64,000 nt of DNA from contig CAKOHE010000008.1 of NCBI GenBank assembly GCA_934047225.1, forward strand, positions 744,001 through 808,000. The letters are read 5' to 3'. Below, one piece after another: positions 42,002 to 54,289 of the stretch (its first letter is position 1; each line of letters opens with the position of its first letter). Both the position numbers and the translations under genes were made by a program. The notes beneath the pieces were generated by a model. That model did no database searches and was not told the origin of the DNA. It worked only from the letters and a program-made list of their open reading frames with translations. The DNA comes from Ypsolopha sequella (taxonomy: Eukaryota; Arthropoda; Insecta; Lepidoptera; Ypsolophidae).

Positions 42002-42448
42002 GCACAAAATAGATAATACCAGAACCCTTCTGGTAGAAGGCCGACTCCATCTAACGAGCGAAAACAGACGCACGCATGCATAGACGCGTACGTATGATGA
42101 TCTCGGCAGAATTTCGTATTGGCATTCGACCGACTTCATCCGAGATCGTCGTACTTATGCGTCTATCCCCCGGTTTCTGAAAGGCCAATCATTTTTAACA
42201 GTAGATAAAAAAATAATTATCTGCGGATTAAGCCAGAAAAAGTGGGAATTTTACATTGAACTTAGTTAATTTTTGATTCATCACTATTCAGACTTCATAT
42301 ATGCTTTATTTTCACCGTTATTTGCAGTTAAAGTTTTTTTAATCTACTGTTAACTTTGATTGGCCTTTCAGAAACCGGGGGTATGTGTGCGTGCGCCTGT
42401 TTTCGCTAGTTATGCGCAGTGAACCTTCTGTAAGTGGTTATTCTGTGC
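42002..42448. mobile_element. MITE family M1, copy 2, host of a nested MITE
   Basis: Outer ends GCACAAAATAG and TTATTCTGTGC, with AGCGAAAACAGACGCACGCA at 42057 and its partner near 42390-42410, as in the copy at 3589-3771. The family sequence is interrupted at 42167-42381 by another inverted-repeat element. Confidence 0.75.
42167..42381. mobile_element. nested MITE with CCCCCGGTTTCTGAAAGG ends
   Basis: Inverted ends CCCCCGGTTTCTGAAAGGCC and complement, 215 bp. TAT at 42164-42166 and 42382-42384 is the flanking duplication (TA or TAT). Removing it restores the M1 sequence TCTATGTGTGCGTG. Confidence 0.85.
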
Positions 42449-42689
42449 TTCAAGTGTTCTCCAGCTTGTCGCTAAGGAGCGGAGAAGTCGACTCGAGGGT
42501 GGATTAGTGCGGGTACATCGACAGTCTACACCTCACCAGTTTATATTCTGACCACGTTTTTATGTAAAGCTGAATGCAGTGAAGACGCGTTTCTTATGAA
42601 GGATGAGTGGTTTGACTTTTAACGAAAAATTATATGAATTACTAGGCTTTCGCCCGCGGCTCTGCTCGAATTTATTCAAACTTAAGAGG

Positions 42690-42850
42690 CTTTAGTAAGC
42701 TAAATTAGCAGCTCGAAATATGTCAGTACAAATATCGAAAATAACGAAATAGAAATAACGTTCATGTCAGAGTGCATTGCCAAGTGGCTGTTACAACGAT
42801 CGCTGTGTCGTCGGGTAGCGCAAAATAGAGAAAATAATGCTTTTCACATG
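42690..42850 (+). mobile_element. family A fragment
   Basis: TTAGCAGCTCGAAATATGTC, GCATTGCCAAGTGGCTGTTA and GAGAAAATAATGCTTTTCAC match the first 170 bp of family A. The remainder is absent. Confidence 0.55.
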
Positions 42851-44038
42851 TCTTAAGAGTATGACATAGCCAAAACAAAAACCAGTTCCGGGCGTGGCTT
42901 ATTCTAGTTTACGATAGCGCGCGGGGGGAAATTCGTCCCGGTCTCTAAGCTCGCGTCACCATAGCAAAAATACGAATAGAGTGGACGAGGCAGGGTCAAA
43001 AGTAATACGTATTTTATTTTATCTAATTTATTAGTGTATTTCGATCATCGTCACACGGCATTGATCCTACCTGCTATCACGTCGGGACTTAAATTTATTA
43101 TGGTCGGCTAAAAGTGGTTTTTTGAGTGTTTGATTTATCAGTTGACCCTCGGAACATTTCAGACACTCCTTTAGAGATACATAATAATATCGTGACGGTT
43201 AATTGTCACTATTACCCACTCTTTAAATATTTTTCGACCGTTGAGCTGGTTTTACACTTGCGGGAAAATAAATTGGACCAAAAATTTCTTTACAAAAAAT
43301 TTTTACTAAAGTTGTTATTACAAAAAGTGGAAACTAACAAATATTCTCAGAAGGAATGCACCACGTCACTATTTATCTCGCTGTAGCCTATATCAATTAT
43401 GCCTCTCTCATTCAACCACGTTTAACTGCGTTACTATCTCATTTCAACTCATTTTAAAAAGCGTCACTATTTATCTCACTCTAACGCGTGTTAAATGGCA
43501 TTTCTAATGAACGTCAAATATTTTTACTGCCCACCACTCTTTCATTCTAAATTCTAATTATTTAAAAAAATACGCAGCTCCTTTGGTAGTAAAATAGCAA
43601 TAACTTTTTTTTCAAAAGTAATACACAGAAATTGCCAGATCATTTGAAAAACAATATTTAATGAGCCGTTATTTAAGACAATTTGCAAAACTAACATAGG
43701 ACATTTTTTTGCAGGGTGTGGTATCGAACTAACCTAATTACAAAAAATTGCTCATAAATTGGGTTTTTATTTTTCTTCCTGATGTAACAGCATTTCAAGG
43801 TTTATTTTTGACTTTATCAATAGCAGGACTATTCAGAGTTGCGCAACAAAAATTTTATTGTTAGAATTTAGAACTGGTTAGCTTTGACTCTCAAAAATCT
43901 ATTCGAATTTATAAAAGTACCATCAACTCGAAGACTATCTACTTTTTGCTGAGGTCATAATTTGATATTCTGGTCAGTCATGAGCTGGCCTACCAGCCTT
44001 CCAAGGGAAAGCGTTGACTTTTGGGACACCTGTTTACC
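42851..44038. other. no gene seen
   Basis: 43040-43250 shares an unnamed repeat with 36360-36600. The frame at 43126-43386 has no recognised domain and overlaps that repeat. Confidence 0.35.
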
Positions 44039-45826
44039 CTTGGGATAAATCGCCAAGTGTTTAAAATATAGAAATTAATTTGTATCATAGTTTGAAATGT
44101 TCAGGTCCCTTTACGCAAAATGAAAAAACAAAACTCTTTTAGGATTAATTTGTTGTCCCTATGTTTGTCTGTTTGTCCGTTTGTCTAGGCAATTTTTCTG
44201 GGTAAAATCAATAAATGCTAATATTTACAGCGCTTTAAAATATACATATTATAACGTTTTTATGGCCTTTTGTTTAACTTTTTCATACAAATTTTCTCCT
44301 TATGAAAATATAGAGATCAACACTTGACATAATATTTTGCATTTGAAAGAAAGCACAGAAAGGAACTGTAGAACAAATAATGTAAAAAATATTAAACCAT
44401 ATCTTTCTATTCTAAAGGGATTAATAATTTACTGTTTGTTCAATGTGGCGATAGCTTTGTTTATTATTTTTTTTTCTTTGTTACAAAGATAACAAATATT
44501 TTCATACAAGGTTTTCCTTAAGGGCTATTTCTCCAAATTTGTAACAAAATATTAAGAAATAATTATAACGGTAAAGTACAACTTTTAGATAAGACAATTT
44601 ATTGTTAAAAGTTTGCTATATGCATAAACATATTTTAATGATATTATGCTATCGTCAAAATAATTGGGTTTTCCATAAGCGTGATATCAGATTATTTAAG
44701 AAAGTTACGGCTGGTATCACGACGACGGATAAGCCAATTATTTTATTACTATTGTAATATAATTAAAAATATGTTTATGCATACAGCAGACTTTTAACTA
44801 TAAGTTTTCCTAACTAAAAGTTGTATTTTTACTTATTGAAATTGTATTTCTCATCAAGAAGTGCAAGATGACAAGATATTCAAAATAAGTTAATTGAATT
44901 TGTGAAATGGTTTCAGGTCAAAACAGTTTTCCATGAAACGGTAATTGTTTATACTTAGCAAAGTGTGTAAACTTAGTCATCTTAACATGAACGACGCCTG
45001 TATTTCTCTCTTTTTTATTTCCAGTATAGATAAAAGTATACAAACTTGTTAAACTTTGCGTAAAAACGAGGCAATATTGACGATATCCTGACAGCTATTA
45101 TGATGGTGTTTTATCAAATTTTGCTTTTTGGGCTGTATAGAGACGTAGTTAGATGTCACTAGAATATACTCATGAAAAAAGATATGAAGAAAATAAGCTA
45201 TAGACTTCATATTCGGTTTATACCTATTGTATGAATTTTAAGAAAAATCCAGGGGTAAACGGACCTCTTAAGGAAAACCTTGTATTAAACTATTTGTTAT
45301 CTTAGTAAAAAATTATTCAAGGAAAAAAATAAACAAAGCTATCGCCACATTGAACAGTAGATAATTAATCCCTTTAGAATAGAACAACATGGTTTTCATA
45401 TTTTTTACATTATTTGTTCAACAATTCCTTTCTGTGTTGACTTTTAAATGCAAAATATTACCTCAAGTGTTCATCCCTACATTTTCATAGTGAGAAAATT
45501 TGTATGAAAAACGTAAAAAAAAAAACGTAAAAACCTAAAACGTAATATAAATAAAAACGTCAAAAGTATGTTTTTACAGCTCTATAGAGGGCCGTTAACA
45601 TTGGTATTTATTAATTTTACCCAGAAAAAATTGTCTAGACAAACGGACAGACAGACAAACATAGGGATAACAAATTAATCCTAAAAGAGTTTCATTGTTT
45701 TCATTTTGCGTAACAGAACCTGAACATGTACCGACAGGATTATCTACGATCTAATAATTTTGCCATGCACTGTAAATATTTCAAAATAAATTTCTATATT
45801 TTAAATGCTTGGCGATTTATCCCAAG
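44039..45826. mobile_element. foldback element with inverted arms of about 500 bp
   Basis: Left arm 44039-44525 and right arm about 45265-45826 are imperfect complements: CTTGGGATAAATCGCC at each end, then ATAGAAATTAATTT, GACAAACATAGGGA-type blocks, TGGCGATAGCTTTGTTTAT and AAGGTTTTCCTTAAG. The interior (44526-45264) holds a second inverted repeat, 44585-44815 (GCATAAACATATTTTAAT mirrored). No transposase frame. Interior sequence near 45030-45190 recurs reversed at 63400-63560, so the family is dispersed. Confidence 0.8.
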
Positions 45827-47289
45827 TAAGTGTACCTATATAATTTGCAAAAAACTTCACTTATTGGACCTGAAATGGTGAGCCAATACTAGAGGGTAAT
45901 TTCACGAAAAGATCATTGACCTTTGTTACAGATCTCAGTAAGTATAAGTAAATTAATTTGGGTTTCAATAACGATCACAAAATTATTCTTTTAGAGTAAC
46001 ATATATTATTTTCCCGCATAAAAGTATGAATTCAATCCAAATTCATTCAGTTTTGTTGTTATGACTATGGCACGATGTAGCTAAATCACTCATACGCATA
46101 TTTTGTTGAGTTTTTAACGGCAGGAATATGATGCTCCTCGAAATATTACTTTATAAAATTAATTTCAATGTGTTTTGAAGTAGTTTTGGGAGATATTTAT
46201 AGCTTGCAAAAAAGGGCACAGGTTCCACGTCTTACGGGCGCCAACGCTAGGCGCAGACTGACAATATCTTGCTGCCGCTGACTGCATCAGCGGATTTGCG
46301 TATTTTTGGAAAAAGGGGGTGCTTTTTTTGACCCGAATAACGTGGTATTTGGAAAATGAATCGATATCATTCACACTAATTTTATTAAAAAAAAACCAAC
46401 AAAATCGCGAAAGCGATACCTGAAACAAAATCGATAAGAAGTGTGCAATAGACGGTTACAAAAAAATTCATTGACAGTACAAATATGAATCGATTAACGT
46501 GGTTTGTGGAAAATGAATACCTTAAAGTTCAACCAAAAACATGTATTTTTTTTATGGCTATACGTAACCTAATTATTGCAACAAAATCATCCGAAAGCTG
46601 ACATTTTATTTCTGTTTGTATTTTCGTTCCCCTTAAGTTATATATTTAAAAGTTTTAAACATCATTGTGTTAGATTTTTGTATTGCTCGTGGGTGTGTTT
46701 AAGTTTTAACCTTGTCTTTTTTGAATTTAAAAAGTTTAAACTATTTATCAGTTTTTTAAAGCATTTGAAAGGTTATTAAAGGTATTTATTTTGTCGTTGT
46801 AGGTTAAAGCTTTTAAGATTTTAAAACATCACAATTACGGGACATGGGTCAATATGTGTGATATATTTTTTTCAAAGTTTTGTAATATTCATGTAGAAAG
46901 TTTAAACCAATTTAAAAACGGCTGTAAACGCAGTTTTGCTTCTGAAGCCCCTTAAAAGAAAACTTAAAACTTGATTGGCGCAAGCATAGAGGAAAAAATT
47001 CTCAATAGGTGCAAGTGAAAACTTGACGGCGCTGAAAAGTAGGGAAATATTTAAAGATTCAAAGTTGAGATTGAGAATTTCAGAATTTCATGATAAGCGG
47101 TGTTTAATAAACAGCGTTGTGATTGGCTGATTCGTTGCCTTAAGAGACGTCGTTACTTGCAAACCTCCATACAATCGATGTCATTGTAGGGTAAAATTTA
47201 TTGAAAAAGGCGTTACTTTGCGGAAGTCCATCAGTCCCGACCGCTCGACTGCAAATTTGCTGTCAAGCGGTCGGGCGGACTACACATCC
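45827..47289. other. no gene seen
   Basis: Frames at 46165-46428 and 46576-46779 have no domain and no splice context. A motif TAACGTGGT.TTTGGAAAATGAAT occurs twice (about 46338 and 46498). Confidence 0.35.
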
Positions 47290-47335
47290 CGAGGATGCCT
47301 CGTTTAGAGGCGAAACACGTGTCGATAAGTTTTCT
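47290..47335 (+). other. GC hairpin followed by GAAAC, ribozyme-like layout
   Basis: CCCGAGGA-TGCCTC-GTTTA-GAGGC-GAAAC-ACGTGTCG resembles in layout the hammerhead-like motif at 26874-26903: a purine-rich box, a hairpin, then GAAA. The CUGAUGA box is not intact here. Possibly a decayed retroelement end. Confidence 0.3.
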
Positions 47336-47675
47336 TGCTTGTTATTTAAGATTGCTTTATTTTGTGCTCGTACTGCTTGCTTTGCTTGTGCATGTTTTAT
47401 GCGGGAGGGCGGGCGGTGCTTGAGTCTGCATTTTGAATAGCATGGTAAGAGTGTTTAGCGGAATATTGCAAATTATTAATACATCTACAAATTCATTGTA
47501 GGGTGTCTATGAAATGTTATTATAATGTTTTAGGCTGAATCCGTTAACATTATCTAGATTTATGTTAAGTCGAACTAAAAACCGTGAAATTTGAGTAAAA
47601 TCTTAACAAAAAACGCCTAAAACACGTACATTTAACGGTATTTAACTAAAAGTGTAGCCTTATGTGCTTTTATTG

Positions 47676-48012
47676 GGGTGGGTCTCATTATTTCCATTTT
47701 CCATTGGAATGGAAATTCTGATACTGCCAGATTTATGCAAATCCATCTCACAATAGCCATTGACGTGAAAAACATCGAATGGAAATAGTGATACCCGATT
47801 TCTCAAACAATCACTGTCGACTTATTGACAATTAATCCATCAAAAACATTCTCAGTGGCCGGTACCTATCTATTGGTAGAGGAAATTGCGGCGTCTAATA
47901 AGCGACCGTGAAGTCGGCGTCGCGATTTTAAAAACGCAATGGAAATAGTGATACATGTAGTATCAGAATAACCGTCAATGGTTATTCTCAGTGGAAATAA
48001 TGAGACCCACCC
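47676..48012. mobile_element. MITE with GGGTGGGTCTCATTATTTCC ends
   Basis: The terminal 20 bp at each side are complementary, and internal AATGGAAATAGTGATAC is found near both ends in direct and mirrored form. Noncoding, 337 bp. Confidence 0.75.
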
Positions 48013-48452
48013 TTATATTGTTATAGATAAAATCAAAAAATGAATACCAGTCAAACATCGAAAATGTTATCTAGATTAATGATAACTAAAATTAATGTTT
48101 GAAAACGTCCACAGTCTTGCCAAAATCAGGTTTCTCCTAAAACAAGTTTTCAGTTTTGCGCCGGCGACGAAATCGGCACGATCGCATTAACCTCGCAAGT
48201 GTCATGGAAAGTGCACCATATTGAGAAATAAAACAGCATGACATTTGACCACGCCCAAAATTGAGTTGATCGCGTCATGACGACCATCCTTAATTATAAT
48301 TTTTACTTTGAAAATTCATTTGTTTTGAAAATGTGAAATATTTAAATCTAGTGTGTTTAAGTAACTGTAAAATACTTTGCGTTGCTTGTGTAATAAAGGC
48401 TTTACTTACTGACTTACTATTATCACATCGCTTTAAGTTTCAATAAATAATA

Positions 48453-48812
48453 ATAGTAGGTTATGTTACAAGGGCGCAAAGGAATAAATTAAGAGCGTAG
48501 CGAGTAATTTATTGCTCTTACGCCCGTGTATCATACTACGTTTTTCAATGCATAGTGTGAGGAAATAAAACAAATATAATCTTGTGAACTTTAAATTATG
48601 ATTGGCTCAAAAGGACTGTATCCAGAGCCGTTAAACAGTGGAATAAAGTATAACATTTATGGTACACAGGAAAGGCTGCAGGTTAGCCAACCATTTAAAA
48701 AAAATAAAAAAAAAAATAATAATATTAAAGCCCTAGGGCAAAATAATCGACTTTCTGTTCGGTTTTGATGCATAAAAAGTTGGCTTTTACGAGCACTTGC
48801 ATTGAAAAATAA
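48453..48812 (+). mobile_element. family E palindromic repeat, copy 2
   Basis: Matches the copy at 30074 but lacks about 25 bp of the central palindrome (AAATTAAGAGCGTAGCGAGT). Ends GCATTGAAAAAT. Followed closely by a family B MITE. Confidence 0.75.
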
Positions 48813-48874
48813 TTAAAACACCTGTTCCAGCGTCATCCGAAAATTACTCTTACTGATAACGATATTTCTCTTAA

Positions 48875-49271
48875 GGCGATATGCGAAAAAAATACGGTTG
48901 TTTCTTTTCTGTGTATTTCAGTAAATCAGTTTCTGGTATATGCATTTTGACTATATATAGGGTTTTGAAATTGGAAAACATGTTTGGATAAATTTTCCTC
49001 GATAGAAATAATTGTTGAAATGAGGTCTTCAAACACACTTTTTTTCCTCGTTTGACGAATAGGAACCATATACAGAACTCAAACATATTTTGTAAGGTGT
49101 GTTTTAACAATATCTAGAGATTTGGTATTTGAAATTTTGCTAGCTATTTTAGTTTTTTTTAATAAAAATATAAAACCAACTTTTTTCCCTTTTGCCCTGA
49201 ATCCGCCCCTCTCGCACTGCGCGATTTTTCGCTTGGAGTGACAGTGACAAAAATAAAATTCGCATAGCCTT
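48875..49271 (-). mobile_element. family B MITE, TTAA-flanked, copy 3
   Basis: TTAA at 48871-48874 and 49272-49275; ends GGCGATATGCGAA and TTCGCATAGCC. Compared with copy 1 it has small deletions that break the internal MVPIRQTR frame. Confidence 0.75.
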
Positions 49272-49949
49272 TTAAACGAGATGTTTAAAAACTATGAAAA
49301 AAATATATAGTGTTATTTTTACAAGGAAAAAAATGTTTTCTGAAAATTATTCTTGCGTTAAAGGACAGTAGACAATATCCTGTGCACTACGCAGAACCGT
49401 CACCTGTTACAGATAAATAAAATAACGAGAACAGAAATATCACATTTCAAAACAAAAGATTAAAGGAAAATCTTTTATTCTTGTAACATCGTTATCTGAA
49501 TGTCAAAACAAGATGCCCTTGTCCTTGGTGTAGCGAGTGAGCATTATCATATCAGACGACATTACACTCGGGCGGATGGTCGCGATCGACTCTCCAATTA
49601 GTGTTAATAACACCACTTATACGTATTATAGTGATCATACTGAACTAGGGACCCACGTAAATAAACAAAACGCAAACAAACTCCGCTTCCGCGAGCTGTT
49701 GGGACTCTGAATACACTGTGGTCAGCAAAACCAACGTGTGGTCTGTTTAACGATAGTTTGATGGATATATTTGGTGAATGCTTAGGGCTGAGTGACAGAA
49801 ATGGAAGAGAGAGTAGTATTGTCTGATTAAAAATATATCAATAATTTTAAAAAGAAAATATGTAAGTTTTAATGTTGAAATTTGGAATGTATAGCGAACT
49901 GGTACCTCTCTGTAATGCTATATCTTTATTGTAAAGAAATAATAATAAA
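49272..49949. other. no gene; one isolated satellite unit
   Basis: A single unit of the downstream satellite (ATTATAGTGATCATACTGAA, GGGACCCACGTAAATAAACA) lies at about 49625-49672, about 280 bp before the array. Otherwise featureless. Confidence 0.5.
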
Positions 49950-50771
49950 CATATGTTTTACTACAAACTATAGTGATCATACCGAACTAGGGACTCACGC
50001 AAATAAATAAAAACATGTTTTACTACAAACTATAGTGATCATACCGAACTAGGGACTCACGCAAATAAATAAAAACATGTTTTACTACAAACTATAGTGA
50101 TCATACCGAACTAGGGACTCACGCAAATAAATAAAACATGTTTTACTACAAATTATAGTGATCATACCGAACTAGGGACTCACGCAAATAAATAAAAACA
50201 TGTTTTACTACAAATTATAGTGATCATACCGAACTAGGGACTTACGCAAATAAACAAAAACATGTTTTACTACAAATTATAGTGATCATACTGAACTAGG
50301 GACTCACGCAAATAAATAAAAACATGTTTTACTACAAATTATAGTGATAATACTGAACTAGAGAACCATGCAAATAAACAAAAACATGTTTTACTACAAA
50401 TTATAGTGATCATACTGAACTAGGGACACACGCAAATAAACAAAAACATGTTTTACTACAAATTATAGTGATAATACTGAACTAGAGAACCATGCAAATA
50501 AACAAAAACATGTTTTACTACAAATTATGGTGATCATACTGAACTATGGACCTACGCAAATAAACAAAATCATGTTTTACTATGAATTATAGTGATCATA
50601 CTAAACTAGGGAACCATGCAAATAAACAAAAACATGTTTTACTACAAATTATAGTGATAATACTGACTAGAGAACCATGCAAATAAACAAAAACATGTTT
50701 TACTACAAATTATAGTGATCATACTGAACTAGAGACACACGCAAATAAACAAAAACATGTTTTACTACAAA
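49950..50771. repeat. about 62-bp satellite array, 13 copies
   Basis: CATGTTTTACTACAAATTAT, AGTGATCATACTGAACTAGG and CACGCAAATAAACAAAAA repeat every 61-63 bp with point differences (GATCATACC/GATAATACT, CTCACG/ACCATG). Units on the left are more alike than those on the right, where two variant types alternate. Confidence 0.92.
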
Positions 50772-51118
50772 TTCCTGTAAATTTGGTATAATTTTGTTTT
50801 TAATTATCGTATTCGGAGATCTTTTCAACGGTGACTTTGGTTGATATAGCCAAATTGATAATGGAGATTTTGTAAGTGATGATCAGTAACATGGTTCGAT
50901 GACCCTTTCTATGAAAAATGCAAATTAAAATTTAAGCTTCCTGAACTAACTCGAGGTTGTCGTTTTGGTTGTCGTGTCGCGGTCGAGTTCTTGATACCTA
51001 TAGAGCAGTGGCAAATTTACAAATTTGCCACCCATAGGCTACCAACTTTTACCGCCTTTAGAACAAAGTTTCAAGTTTTTTTCAGTTGTCGATCTCATTA
51101 TGAGAATTATCTAAAACC

Positions 51119-51691
51119 GACGTTGACCAATACGGTCACCACGGGCTCTCGTGTCGACGCAGCGCTGGCCGTCTCTCCCGCCATGCCAGCCTAAATGACA
51201 TCATCCGGAGGGCCCTTGTCACCGTCAATACACCGTGCACTCTTGAACCAAAGGGGATTGTACGAGACGATGGCAAGAGGCCTGATGGTATGTCATTAAT
51301 CCCTTGGAAACATGGGCGTCCGCTAGTGTGGGACGCTACATGCGTCGACACACTGGCGGCCTCCCATGTTAGACAAACTTGTAAAGCTGCTGGTGCGGCG
51401 GCGGATTCGGCCGAAAGCAACAACCGGCGCATATATGTCAGCTTAGATAGCTGCTACATGTTTATGCCGTTTGGTGTCGAGACTTTGGGCCCGTGGGGTC
51501 CAGAGGCAAGAAAATTATTTAAGGAACTTTCATCGCGCCTGGTCAACGTCTCGGGTGACCAGAGGGCTGGCGCTTACCTCGGCCAGAGAATAAGTCTGGC
51601 CATCCAGAGGGGTAATGTAGCCAGCATTCTGGGCACCCTACCGAGGGACAGCGATCTGGATCCAGTTTTTTATTTATGGTTTTTCTTTTAA
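51119..51691 (+). pseudogene. retroelement polyprotein C-terminus
   Basis: A frame open from 51119 to TAA at 51689 encodes DVDQYGHHGLSCRRSAGRLS, LNDIIRRAL, GMSLIPWKHGRPLVWDATCV, MPFGVETLGPWG and GAYLGQRISLAIQRGN. I know this order of blocks as the C-terminal part of reverse-transcriptase-bearing polyproteins that are multicopy in invertebrates; I cannot name the clade with certainty. The first ATG (51290) is internal to the homology, so the true start is lost and the copy is 5' truncated. It is far GC-richer than its flanks, which fits a recent arrival. An AATAAAG and AT-rich 3' UTR follow to about 51910. Confidence 0.7.
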
Positions 51692-52380
51692 AATTGTAGG
51701 TATTAAAAATTTGGAGTTAATTAATTTATTTCTAATATACAATTTTTACTATTTTAGGTCATCTTTAGGTTTTGAATATTATTTAAGTTTTTAGTAAAGT
51801 TTTTTTGTTTCCAGTTAATTAAAGTTTAGATTTTAGTATTTTTTAATTTTAAGTATTGTATCTGTTATTTAAGTTTGTGGTTTAATAAAGACTTTCTAAC
51901 CTCTAAAACCTGTATTTAAGAAAATTGTAAACATAACATAATAAAGTTAACAATCTGCGCCGCTGAAAGCAAAGCAATTTTTTCTTCTTCGTAATAATCA
52001 TTACTGTAAATTGTAAATATTACAAAAATTGTCGGAAAAATTAAAGCTGAATTAAATAAATGACAAAAAAGGGAAAGCAAGTGAAGCAGTTCCTTGGCTG
52101 AAAGGAAGAAACTAAGAAAGTACACGTAAATAAACAAACATAAACTAACTATGTATAGAACCTTTATTATCTTTTCCTTGTTTGTAAACAATTATTGCTT
52201 GCACTGAATTTCGAAAAATAATTTTTGAATTCTGTACGCATAAAAAAAAGGAACGATTCTGGTGAAACTTCTTGTTCTGTTAAAATTAGATCCACATTTG
52301 TAAAAACCTGAAATGTGGTTCGAAAATGCGTTGAAAATTGAGAAGACCAAAATCAAAATTTAAGTAAGATAAAACAATTA
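51692..52380. other. retroelement 3' UTR, then gene-free DNA
   Basis: AT-rich 3' UTR with AATAAAG at about 51882; beyond 51910 no signal. The frame at 51916-52191 on the minus strand is not supported. Confidence 0.4.
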
Positions 52381-52814
52381 GGCCCACTTGCAGCATGATC
52401 GAGAAAAAATCCTTAACCCTCGGGTTTACTAACCCAAGGGAAGAGTTAACTAACCCGACATTTCATTAGTCCTATTGCACCATGATAATATCGAAGCGGG
52501 TTAGTAAACCCGAGCTTAGCGATTGTTTGACATTAAAATTTGTCATTTAATTTTATTTATAATGTTACAATAAAGTAATTAGTTGCAACCAATGAGGTAT
52601 AGTATATATATAATGTCATTGGAAACAACACAATTTAGGTCAAACTGGTAACATTACTTCGCTAACTCGAATTTAACTCAAGGTGAGCGTCGGGTTAAAT
52701 TCTGATGACTTTCTCTAAGTTTAACCCTAGTTCAAACCGAGATTTTGATTGGTGCAATAGAGCTTTTTCTTAACCCGAATTAAAGTTGAGTTAAGAACAT
52801 GCTGTAAGTGGGCC
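52381..52814. mobile_element. MITE with GGCCCACTTGCAGCATG ends, TTA duplication
   Basis: Ends GGCCCACTTGCAGCATG and CATGCTGTAAGTGGGCC are flanked by TTA at 52378-52380 and 52815-52817, the TWA duplication of Harbinger-type elements. Internal CGGGTTTACTAACCC and GGGTTAAATTC-type motifs. 434 bp, noncoding. Confidence 0.8.
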
Positions 52815-53071
52815 TTAGAAAATAAAACTTTCAAAATGCCGTCTCTAAATTTGCCACCCCTAAAATCTGCCACCCTAGCTAGGCTCAAGCCTATTCAGCT
52901 TGCTGGCAAATCCGCCCCTGCTAATATAATATTTTTCGTATTTTGCAAAAATGTTAAATTGAACTTTGGTCTTGACCACTTATTCAGACGTATTTTTATT
53001 TAATATTGTTGGACATATAATATAATTCTTATTATAATGTTATCCTTAATTGCTATGTGTGATTGATTTAA

Positions 53072-53464
53072 TAGTAGTTTATGCTACTAGGGCGAAAAGG
53101 AATAAATCACGAGGACGATTTAAAACACGAGCGTAGCGAGTGTTTTAAACATAACCGAGTAATTTATTGCTGTTACGCCCGTGTATCATATTACGTTTTC
53201 AATGCATAGTGTGAGGAAATAAAACAAATATAATCTTGTGAACTTTAAATTATGATTGGCTCAAAAGGACTGTATCCAGAGCCGTTAAACAGTGGAAAAA
53301 AAAATATAACATTTATGGTACACAGGAAATGTTGCAGGTTAGCTAACTTCGCACGAATAAATTAAAAAAATAATAATTATAAAGCCCTAGGGCAAAATAA
53401 TCGACTTTCTGTTCGGTTTTGATGCATGAAAAGTGGGCCTTTACGAGCACTTGCATTGAAAAAA
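53072..53464 (+). mobile_element. family E palindromic repeat, copy 3
   Basis: Contains the full central palindrome AAACACGAGCGTAGCGAGTG and the GCCCTAGGGC block; ends GCATTGAAAAA. Confidence 0.78.
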
Positions 53465-53561
53465 GTATATAAATACCTAAGTGTTACTAAAATAGAATAA
53501 GAATGTAATTTGATGTGAATTGTATAATAATATAGTAATAATTAATTTCTTAGCAAGACTA

Positions 53562-53949
53562 ATCGAATGGGCGGAGGTAGGCATGTATTTATATATGTAA
53601 CCTATTAGTATGTAGTATATAGGATGGGATTTGGTCGGCCGCCTGGATTCGTGCTGGGGGCTCGGTTGGTGATCATTGAACCTTGTTCCTGGTCCCTGGC
53701 CGGGTCTCCGGTATGGGTCCGGGCGGCTAATTGGATTTTACCTTGTATAATATTATAGTATATATTTTATATCATTTTAATCGTAAATATATTGCTACAT
53801 AAATTAAATAAACCTTTAATTTAGTTCATGTACATTTATTATTTTATTACATATATTTTCTTTATTAGATTAAATTTGACGTGTAAAAAGTGTATATATC
53901 TATACCTGCTTTGCAAAATAAACTATTTGAATTTGAATTTGAATTTGAA
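53562..53949 (+). mobile_element. family D 3' end, intact-order copy
   Basis: Starts AGACTAATCGAATGGGCGGA and runs through CTGGATTCGTGCTGGGGGCT, GGTCCCTGGCCGGGTCTCCG and CATGTACATTTATTATTTTA to a TTTGAATTTGAATTTGAA tail. It serves as the reference order for the rearranged copy at 24770-25107. Confidence 0.8.
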
Positions 53950-54289
53950 ATGTGAGTGTAATTGCTTGAAATAATTGATATATTATGTTATTATTATTAT
54001 TACTCAAAGTCACCTTCTATATTAAAACAAATGTAAATAAATATTTTACTATTACCAAAAGCTTTTATTGTAATTTTAAAAAGACGTAATAATATATAAA
54101 AAACAATTAAGATATATTTCGGGCCCGAATGGATCAGTTGAAATGTATGAGTGTGACATTATTTATAAAAAATGTGACGTATGAGTTTGTTGCACAGTTA
54201 GCTGTGTCGATAATTTTATCAGCTAGAAAATATACAGTTTATAGTCAAATGTTTAAATAAAACACTTTTTAAATTTTATAGAAATGGCC

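Noticed and set aside
46165..46428. 87-codon minus-strand frame
   Set aside because: No domain, low-complexity start and no splice or promoter context.
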